From Bacteroidota bacterium (GTDB lineage: Bacteria > Bacteroidota > Bacteroidia > Bacteroidales > GCA-2748055), in assembly GCA_030592605.1 (NCBI GenBank), contig JAUVIT010000124.1, forward strand, positions 1 to 6,169: a stretch of DNA of 6,169 bases. The letters run 5' to 3'. How positions within the stretch are numbered: position 1 is the first letter of the stretch; every line of letters begins with the position of its first letter. The notes under the pieces were generated by a model. It did not search any database and was not told where the DNA came from. It saw only the letters and a program-made list of their open reading frames with translations. Shown in pieces: positions 1-5,332 of the stretch. The translations under genes were made by a program, and so were the position numbers.

Positions 1-107
1 AGGTAGGAAATATCTATTATCCCTTCCACACTGGCTCCTAAAAACTTGCTTAGATCATCCTGAAGAACAATATGTTCAACTTGATTATAAAATTTTGGAT
101 ACTCCAT
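1..107 (-). CDS. N-terminal fragment of a probable FmdE-like protein (runs off left edge)
   Basis: An open frame starts at the ATG whose complement lies at 105-107 and stays open for 35 codons to the window edge, with no stop. It reads MEYPKFYNQVEHIVLQDDLS, then KFLGASVEGIIDISYL. From memory of the family, this resembles the start of FmdE-like proteins (named after formylmethanofuran dehydrogenase subunit E) in Bacteroidota and Proteobacteria. Those begin with a similar 'MEYP.FF...' and 'FLGA..DGIIEYSYLD' stretch and continue into a Cys-containing 'AGHSC' metal-binding motif, which would lie outside this window. No strong Shine-Dalgarno sequence precedes the ATG. The gene is divergent from the universal stress protein gene, with a 136-bp spacer in which I could not recognise a promoter on either strand. 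Coding status is fairly likely; the family call is tentative because only the N-terminus is visible. Confidence 0.55.
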   Translation of the reverse strand, partial: MEYPKFYNQVEHIVLQDDLSKFLGASVEGIIDISY

Positions 108-243
108 AGCTTCGAATATAGATATAAATCAATTATCAAGGCTCTATACTGAACATTCTGGTAAAAAAGTTGGGTATAAGTGTAAACACATTGGGCGTTC
201 ACTTTTCTAAATAGTAAAGGATCATTTATAAAGACTTACTGTC

Positions 244-1347
244 ATGCCACCACTTGTAACACTTGCTACGTATGAGCAATCAAAAACGGCTTGCTTTCTA
301 AAGGAGAAATTCGAGAGCGAAAATATAGATTGCTTTTTTGCCATTATCAGCACAAACGAAGGAGAATGGGAGGAAGTACGCGTCCAGGTGAAGGAATATG
401 ATGTGGAAAGAGCCATCAGGGTAATGATGCGTATTAAAGAAGAATATGGGATGGACATTGAGCAAATTGAGCCTTCTAATCTTCTTCGAAGAATTCTTGT
501 TCCAATCGATTTTTCGAAAGGTTCGGAATATGCCTGCCACTATGCCATTCACCTGGCCCAAAAGATCAATGCCGAAATCAAATTGCTGCATGTATACCCC
601 GATCCCATCTCTGACCTCAGAATTAAAGAATCGGCAACCTACCTGGATTATCTGAAGAGTACCTTAAAGGAAACGGAAAATAAAGCAAAAAGCGATATTG
701 TCGATTTTACCTATAAAATGAAATCCTATATGGATTTTTGTGGTATAAGCGATGTGAGAATTCATTCTTCCATGGCCATGGGAAATATCATCGGGCATAT
801 CAAGGGTGTGAGCTCCAAATACAAACCCGATCTGATTGTACTGGGAACCGAGGGAAGAAGAGAAGACTCCAAAAGTGTGCTGGCAGGACTGGCAAATTCA
901 ATAATAAGCGACCTGGATGTTCCTATATATGCCATTCCCGGTCCCTGTTCCCCTGATGATTTTCAACAGATCAAAATTCTTTATGCCACCGATTTTAACG
1001 AACGAGACCACAACTCCCTGGAGCGTTTATTAAAGATCGTTAACCCTTTCGAAATGGAGATAACATGTATTCATATCGATACAGCTCATAATCCTGCCAA
1101 ACAAGAGCGTATGGATGAGTTAAACTTGCAGTTAAAAATTGATTATGGTCAACATTTTATCTCTTGCCAGTTAATTGAAGATGATGATGTTTATCTTGGA
1201 TTGAAAGATTTTGCTTCCCGAAATCAGATCAAGCTTCTCTCCTTTACCGTTCACAAAAGAGGAATATTTGAAAAACTCTTCAAACCCAACCTGTTCAAGA
1301 GAATATTACAGGAATCTAATCTGCCCATCTTGCTTTTCCCATCCTAA
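244..1347 (+). CDS. DUF2007-like domain fused to tandem universal stress protein (UspA) domains
   Basis: This 367-residue cytoplasmic protein has no signal peptide or membrane segment. Residues about 3-65 resemble the small DUF2007 'putative signal transducing protein' domain: LVTLATYEQSKTACFLKEKF, then a strand and a VQVKEYDVERAIRV helix. Residues about 82-233 form a first Usp domain, starting RRILVPIDFSKGSEYACHYA and ending DLIVLGTEGRREDSKSVLAG then DVPIYAIPG. Residues about 242-367 form a second, more divergent Usp domain, starting IKILYATDF and ending NLPILLFPS. The ATP-type Usp motif (G-x2-G-x9-G-S/T) is partly kept in domain 1 (G201, G204, G215), but the final Ser/Thr is Leu216. Domain 2 lacks the motif. 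Tandem Usp proteins usually act as stress-response sensors or effectors and some bind nucleotides; here nucleotide binding is doubtful. The ATG at 244 is chosen because the DUF2007-like strand begins right after it. The next gene starts 10 nt after the stop, so the two are probably co-transcribed. Confidence 0.88.
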   Translation: MPPLVTLATYEQSKTACFLKEKFESENIDCFFAIISTNEGEWEEVRVQVKEYDVERAIRVMMRIKEEYGMDIEQIEPSNLLRRILVPIDFSKGSEYACHYAIHLAQKINAEIKLLHVYPDPISDLRIKESATYLDYLKSTLKETENKAKSDIVDFTYKMKSYMDFCGISDVRIHSSMAMGNIIGHIKGVSSKYKPDLIVLGTEGRREDSKSVLAGLANSIISDLDVPIYAIPGPCSPDDFQQIKILYATDFNERDHNSLERLLKIVNPFEMEITCIHIDTAHNPAKQERMDELNLQLKIDYGQHFISCQLIEDDDVYLGLKDFASRNQIKLLSFTVHKRGIFEKLFKPNLFKRILQESNLPILLFPS

Positions 1348-1357
1348 ACCCAATAAA

Positions 1358-2125
1358 ATGAAACAGCACGTATACCTTTCTATGACACCCGAGTCGCTGG
1401 TTGCTTCACATCTTCCTCCGGCTGAATTCGGCAACTATCTTGCTACCGGCACCCAGAAAAGGCTACGAGGACAGGCCATCTTCCTGGAGCTAAATCCTGC
1501 CAAAATGCCTGACCTCCCCATTGATTATATGAACCAGAAGCTTGTCCCTTATGCAAATGGGGAACCAAAACGTTCTCTCTATTTATCCATCTACAGGGTA
1601 CTTGAAAAAATCCCGATTGAAGCCATGCTTAACCTGTACCTGGTCACTGACGATGGAAAGGTATTAGAGCTGAAGTCAGTCCCGTTTCCGCTCGATAAGC
1701 AGGAAATAACACACCTGTACCAGCAGTTCAATCCCATCAGCACCAGGGTAGCCAGTAAACTTTCTCCTCCCGAGTTCATCACATTCCTGACTGATACAAA
1801 AAAACCGGTTTCGGCGCCCTCCATTTTCATGGTCGAATTAAAACTGAACAAGTTAGCCAGACATCCGGAGGCACCCATACATGACCTTCCTTACCCAAAC
1901 CCGGATCATCTGAAGGATTGCCTTGCAGTGTTGATGTTGTCCGAACATCGTCTTACCAAAACCGTGATCCGCCAGTTCAAAGGAGAACTTTCCTATCGAA
2001 CCATTAAGACCGGATTCTTCGTGGGGAACAAGGACGATCAACTCTACTATGCATTTCCGTCCCTGGATGAATTGGAAGGCCCCTATTACTCCTGGTGGCG
2101 ATCAGCCCTGACCCAATGTTTCTAG
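1358..2125 (+). CDS. Uncharacterised 255-residue protein with internal duplication
   Basis: I do not recognise a characterised family. The frame is open further upstream, but that extension overlaps the stress-protein gene. The ATG at 1358, 10 nt after the previous stop, gives a sensible start (MKQHVYLSMTPESLVASHLP). The protein is 255 residues, soluble, and has no signal peptide, transmembrane segment or obvious catalytic motif. Two stretches look alike: residues about 12-45 (ESLVASHLPPAEFGNYLATG...GQAIFLEL) and about 127-161 (ISTRVASKLSPPEFITFLTD...PSIFMVEL). They share a VAS-x-L-x-P-x-E-F core, a Thr/Lys turn and an I-F-x-x-E-L strand. This suggests an alpha/beta module present twice. The C-terminus is aromatic-rich (YYSWW). 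I have a loose recollection of similar hypothetical proteins in Bacteroidota genomes but cannot name a family. The tight spacing suggests an operon with the stress protein gene. Confidence 0.8.
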   Translation: MKQHVYLSMTPESLVASHLPPAEFGNYLATGTQKRLRGQAIFLELNPAKMPDLPIDYMNQKLVPYANGEPKRSLYLSIYRVLEKIPIEAMLNLYLVTDDGKVLELKSVPFPLDKQEITHLYQQFNPISTRVASKLSPPEFITFLTDTKKPVSAPSIFMVELKLNKLARHPEAPIHDLPYPNPDHLKDCLAVLMLSEHRLTKTVIRQFKGELSYRTIKTGFFVGNKDDQLYYAFPSLDELEGPYYSWWRSALTQCF

Positions 2126-2190
2126 GGTTCTCTCTAAACATTTCTCCTGATCAACTTGTTATCTATAGATACTTTAAAAACAGAACCGTC

Positions 2191-2709
2191 ATGAAAAGAA
2201 AAATTCACTATCTACTTTTGATCCTCTTCGTATTTTCAGTGGCCTCATATTCACAAAAAAATGATGTTGGCGAAGCCAATAATACAATCAAGGAATTTAA
2301 AGAGAAAGATCCGGGGATGAGTAAGTTTTTCTCATCATCATACGGCTACGCAGTATTTCCTGGTATCGGGAAAGGCGGCCTGGGCGTTGGTGGTGCCGGC
2401 GGAAAAGGCACACTATTTAAAAGCAATGCAGCTGTTGCCGATACCAAAATGTCACAGATCACAATCGGATTTCAAGCAGGGGGTCAAAAATATGCTGAAG
2501 TTATTTTCTTCGAAAATGCCGATAGCTATAATGAATTTGTCACCGGGAGTTATGAGTTTGCTGCACAGGTATCCGCCGTCGCACTTGCATCAGGAGCATC
2601 TGCTGACGCAAAATACCAGGATGGCATCATGGTCGTAACGATGGCCATAGGTGGATTAATGTACGAAGCATCAGTCGGAGGCCAGAAGTTTAAGGTAGAA
2701 GAGTTTTAA
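2191..2709 (+). CDS. Secreted SYLF/Ysc84-domain protein (DUF500-like)
   Basis: The product is a 172-residue exported protein. The ATG at 2191 is chosen over in-frame upstream codons because it places a classic signal peptide at the N-terminus: MKRK, a hydrophobic core IHYLLLILFVFSVA, and a likely cleavage near SYS/Q22. The in-frame ATG at 2095 lies inside the previous gene and would bury this signal. The mature part carries SYLF/Ysc84 features: SSYGYAVFPGIGKGGLGVGG (48-67), GGKGTL, then IGFQAGGQKYAEVIFFEN (92-109), and a final glycine-rich AIGGLMYEASVGGQKF. In eukaryotes SYLF domains bind phosphoinositides and actin. The bacterial secreted versions are poorly understood, with periplasmic or outer-membrane lipid association as the usual guess. 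A 65-bp gap separates it from the upstream gene; read-through transcription is possible. It converges on the transporter gene, and no convincing terminator lies in the 48-bp spacer. Confidence 0.88.
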   Translation: MKRKIHYLLLILFVFSVASYSQKNDVGEANNTIKEFKEKDPGMSKFFSSSYGYAVFPGIGKGGLGVGGAGGKGTLFKSNAAVADTKMSQITIGFQAGGQKYAEVIFFENADSYNEFVTGSYEFAAQVSAVALASGASADAKYQDGIMVVTMAIGGLMYEASVGGQKFKVEEF

Positions 2710-2757
2710 CTCTCAACGATCAAATGTAAGTCTGATCAATAATTCTGGCCGCCAGGC

Positions 2758-3999
2758 TCAAAAGAAATCAGCTATAGCAAAGTAACTGGTGAGCAGGCTA
2801 TACAGGATGATCACCACGAGGCTGAAATTCATGGCTTTTCCAGCCACATATTCCCCCATCAACGCTTTTTGATTGATCAGGATAAAAATGGGGATGGCTA
2901 CAGCAGGCAGGATCATTGCCTGAAAGGCCTGGGAAAACACCATCAATAAAGGAGGAGTGGTAGCGATAAATTGCATCCCGAAGCCAAAGAGGACTCCCAC
3001 CAGTCCCAGGATCCTATACATGGGCGATCGGAGATTTCGTTCCCTGCCCGTATAATCCGAAATAAGCCAGGGAGCTATCAAAATAATGGGGAAGATGGAG
3101 CTAATTCCCGCACCGACAATTCCCAGTATCAAAATGATGGCTGCGATCTTCCCACCAAGGGGTTCAAAGAGGCTGATCATCTCGACTGTATTGTTCAATT
3201 TCATCCCCATTACATGCAGGGTACCTGCCGAAACGGCCATGATTATCAGGCTAAGGAAAAGCATCATGGATGCGGAAACAGCCGAATCTCTTTTCTCCAG
3301 TTTCAGATTCTTAATGGTCCAGCCCTTTTCTGCGATCACTGTGCTTCTCATGATAAACACCGCAGCTGAACAGGTTGTTCCGGTGATGGCTGCAATTAAT
3401 CGGAGCGTACCATCACTTTTTGGGATGCTGGGTACCAGACCGCCTGCAATAGAAGAGACACTCGGTTTTACCATAAAAAAGACAATAATAAAGGAGAGAC
3501 CCATTAGAATGACCAGGGTGATCAGGAATTTCTCAAATAGCTGGTATTTCCCAAACCATAGAAGTGCATAGAGTGAGATCACCAGTACCACAGTGATGGT
3601 CAGTGTATTCCATCCCGATCCGCCAAAGAGGAGTCTGGATGCTTCCTGAATCAGATCGGTAACAATCCCGAATATTCCCATCAGGGCTAATAACTCACCT
3701 ATCACCAGGGCAATTAATATGTAGATGGCCAAAGGTTTTCCAAACTGTAGCCTGGACTTAATGGTGGATAGCGCAGTCTGGCCCGATACCAGGGTGGTCT
3801 TGCCATAAGCGACCATTAAAACATAGGTAAAGATGCAGGACAGAACAAGTGCCCAGGTAAGCGTCATCCCGTGTTCGGCACCCACCTTGGCCATGGTGGT
3901 GATGCTACCCGTACCTATGTTGTACCCGATCAGAAAGAGTCCGGGCCCAATCGCCGTGAGCCCAATAAGAATTCTTTTGGAAAGCTTCTTTTTCTCCAT
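2758..3999 (-). CDS. NRAMP-family (COG1914-like) membrane transporter lacking canonical metal-binding motifs
   Basis: This 413-residue inner-membrane protein has about 11 hydrophobic segments and the NRAMP plan (LeuT-like fold): a first helix starting ILIGLTAIGPGLFLIGYNIG, a conserved region around GTTCSAAVFIMRSTVIAEKG (207-226), and a family-like C-terminal region (FSQAFQAMILPAVAIPIFIL then ALMGEY). Canonical Mn/Fe transporters coordinate metal with the Asp and Asn of DPGN in TM1 and the Met of MPH in TM6. Aligning by the flanking GY and GT...S residues, the TM1 positions here are I28-G29-T30-G31 and the TM6 positions are S211-A212-A213, so all side-chain ligands are gone. Manganese or iron transport is therefore doubtful, and the substrate is unknown. 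The start (complement of 3997-3999) lies 8 nt downstream of the NagA-like gene's stop, which indicates an operon. The 3' end converges on the SYLF gene. Confidence 0.87.
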   Translation of the reverse strand: MEKKKLSKRILIGLTAIGPGLFLIGYNIGTGSITTMAKVGAEHGMTLTWALVLSCIFTYVLMVAYGKTTLVSGQTALSTIKSRLQFGKPLAIYILIALVIGELLALMGIFGIVTDLIQEASRLLFGGSGWNTLTITVVLVISLYALLWFGKYQLFEKFLITLVILMGLSFIIVFFMVKPSVSSIAGGLVPSIPKSDGTLRLIAAITGTTCSAAVFIMRSTVIAEKGWTIKNLKLEKRDSAVSASMMLFLSLIIMAVSAGTLHVMGMKLNNTVEMISLFEPLGGKIAAIILILGIVGAGISSIFPIILIAPWLISDYTGRERNLRSPMYRILGLVGVLFGFGMQFIATTPPLLMVFSQAFQAMILPAVAIPIFILINQKALMGEYVAGKAMNFSLVVIILYSLLTSYFAIADFF

Positions 4000-4007
4000 C
4001 GGGATGC

Positions 4008-5225
4008 TTATTCGTTTGAATAGACTACTTTCCCGGCTACCATCGTCTGCTGTATGACCATGGAGCCATCCTCCATGGTAAACAGGATCAGGTCGGCACG
4101 CTTACCGGAGCTGATCTCTCCCAGATGGTCCAGGCCTATCAATCGGGCCGGATTTTCACTGGCCATCCGAATCGCATCCTTAAGATCGCAATTCGTAAAT
4201 TCCATGATATTGCTGACACATTTGCTTACAGGCTGAACAGCTCCGGCCAGTACATTTTCTTCAGGATATTTAACCACTTCCTCAGTGAGCAAATACCTGT
4301 GTCCGTCCTTCTCATATTCTCCCAGAGGAAGCCCGGCAAAAGAGAGTGCGTCCGAAACAAGAATGGTCCTTTCGGCACCTTTCACCTTATAGAAGGTTCT
4401 GACCTCCTCCTTTGTAAGATGAGATCCGTCGGCAATTATGGATATTGACAGACCGTCATTGGCCAGTTGTGGCCAGAGGGGATTATGATGCCGGTTAATC
4501 TCATTGGCGCAGCCGTTCCCCAGGTGAGTGGACAGGGATGCCCCCGCCTCAACGGCCTGATCAATGATATCAGCAGATCCGTTATGATGGCCCAGGGAAA
4601 CCACAATCCCCTTTTCATTGCATAAGCCTATAAATGGGATGGCCCCTTCCATTTCCGGGGCCACGGTAATAAGCCTGATCTTTCCCTGAGCTGCTTCCTG
4701 GAGCGCTGAAAACTCTTCCCAGTCAGGCAGCCTGATATACTCTTCGGGATGTGCGCCACGATAGCCCTTGACAGGTGAAAGATAGGGCCCTTCAAGATGA
4801 AACCCGGGAATTGACATAAGCATCAGATCATCATCCAGACTCCCCGCCAGCAGGGAAAAGCTTTTTTCCAGGCGTTCATAATCGCGTGTGATAAGCGTGG
4901 GAAGATAAGTGGTTACTCCTTCTTTCCATAAAGCTTGTGTGGCTTCAAGCATCAGTTCCCGGGTTAGTTCCTGATCGGAAAAATCCACTCCCATGTACCC
5001 GTTCACCTGGATATCAATCAAGCCCGGGGCCACATATACTTCCGGGAGACTGGTTCCTGAACGAAGTGGTTTGATTTGAGCTATGTATCCGTCAACGATC
5101 TCAATGCGTACCGCTTCACCGTCCAGGTAAAGCAGCCCTTCCACATAGTTGCCTTCATTTTTTTCAGAACAACCCGATAGAACGATCAAAAGTAATAATA
5201 TGTAAGTGCAGCTTCGAAATTTCAT
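4008..5225 (-). CDS. NagA-like amidohydrolase, predicted exported lipoprotein
   Basis: With the ATG at 5225 the protein has 405 residues. A TTG 21 nt further up could add 7 residues, but the ATG follows a purine-rich GGAAAAA and gives a clean signal: MKFRS, hydrophobic TYILLLLIV, lipobox LSGC with Cys19. The rest matches amidohydrolases of the N-acetylglucosamine-6-phosphate deacetylase type: APGLIDIQVNG (Gln73 in place of HxH, as in E. coli NagA), GFHLEGPYLSPVKGYRG (Glu145), SLGHHNG (His213), STHLGNG (His234), ADGSH (His269) and LVSDALSFAG (catalytic Asp292). One metal bound by Glu and two His is expected. The Arg of the NagA REPG loop is kept by spacing (Arg245), but the loop reads RHHNP. 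NagA is normally cytoplasmic. Membrane anchoring outside the cytoplasm argues for another N-acyl or amide substrate. It is the first gene of a pair with the transporter. Confidence 0.87.
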   Translation of the reverse strand: MKFRSCTYILLLLIVLSGCSEKNEGNYVEGLLYLDGEAVRIEIVDGYIAQIKPLRSGTSLPEVYVAPGLIDIQVNGYMGVDFSDQELTRELMLEATQALWKEGVTTYLPTLITRDYERLEKSFSLLAGSLDDDLMLMSIPGFHLEGPYLSPVKGYRGAHPEEYIRLPDWEEFSALQEAAQGKIRLITVAPEMEGAIPFIGLCNEKGIVVSLGHHNGSADIIDQAVEAGASLSTHLGNGCANEINRHHNPLWPQLANDGLSISIIADGSHLTKEEVRTFYKVKGAERTILVSDALSFAGLPLGEYEKDGHRYLLTEEVVKYPEENVLAGAVQPVSKCVSNIMEFTNCDLKDAIRMASENPARLIGLDHLGEISSGKRADLILFTMEDGSMVIQQTMVAGKVVYSNE

Positions 5226-5253
5226 TTTTTCCGGTATTAGTTTCAAATGTTTT

Positions 5254-5281
5254 AGATAAGCAATATAGGAAGATAAGCAAT
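5254..5281. repeat. 11-bp direct repeat in divergent promoter region
   Basis: AGATAAGCAAT occurs perfectly at 5254-5264 and again at 5271-5281, a 17-bp period with a 6-nt spacer (ATAGGA). It lies 29 bp upstream of the NagA-like ATG and just upstream of the -33 box of the protease promoter; its last base is the first T of that box. The position suggests a tandem binding site for a regulator of either unit. No factor can be named. In the amidohydrolase direction the unit reads ATTGCTTATCT. Confidence 0.5.
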
Positions 5282-5312
5282 TTGACTTGCATTATTGTAT
5301 ACAATAACTTTA
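5281..5312 (+). promoter_or_regulatory. Probable Bacteroidota-type promoter for the metalloprotease gene
   Basis: TTTG at 5281-5284 is followed by a 20-nt spacer and TAACTTTA at 5305-5312. This fits the Bacteroidota primary-sigma consensus (TTTG, 19-21 nt, TAnnTTTG) except for the last base. Transcription would begin near 5317-5320, leaving a leader of roughly 15 nt before the ATG at 5333. I found no equally good promoter for the divergent amidohydrolase. The best -7 match there, AACATTTG (complement of 5244-5251), lacks a -33 partner at the right distance. Confidence 0.55.
5292..5307. promoter_or_regulatory. Perfect 16-bp palindrome, candidate operator
   Basis: TTATTGTATACAATAA is identical to its reverse complement. 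It sits in the promoter spacer of the metalloprotease gene and covers the first three bases of the -7 box, so a dimeric protein bound here should block RNA polymerase. The TTGTATACAA core resembles tNGTa/tACNa half-sites bound by FadR-type GntR regulators, but no regulator is encoded in the window and the assignment is only a resemblance. It could also affect the divergent amidohydrolase/transporter unit. Confidence 0.5.
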
Positions 5313-5332
5313 TAAGTTAGAAAAATATAGCC

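Noticed and set aside
170..195. TTGGG direct repeats 21 bp apart and GTGT/ACAC inverted repeat upstream of the Usp gene
   Set aside because: The units are only 4-5 bp and no matching promoter was found, so chance is the simpler explanation.
1211..1357. Upstream in-frame extension of the 255-residue gene
   Set aside because: It lies wholly in the 3' end of the Usp gene and its intergenic gap. The conserved-looking protein begins at the ATG at 1358.
2160..2171. 12-bp palindrome TATCTATAGATA upstream of the SYLF gene
   Set aside because: One or two perfect 12-bp palindromes are expected by chance in a window of this size, and no promoter elements are placed sensibly around it.
2095..2190. ATG at 2095 as start of the SYLF gene
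   Set aside because: It overlaps the end of the preceding gene and would place about 32 residues before an obvious signal peptide that starts at 2191.
2745..2755. CTGG-CCG-CCAG hairpin between convergent genes as a terminator
   Set aside because: The stem is only 4 bp and has no T-tract on either side, so it cannot be called a terminator.
2971..3571. Plus-strand open frames opposite the transporter gene
   Set aside because: They are antisense to a well-supported membrane protein, overlap each other in different frames and show no recognisable domains.
5226..5246. TTG start giving a 412-residue NagA-like protein
   Set aside because: The ATG at 5225 is preceded by a purine-rich GGAAAAA and gives a normal short lipoprotein signal. 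The TTG adds only MKLIPEK. It is not excluded but is less likely.
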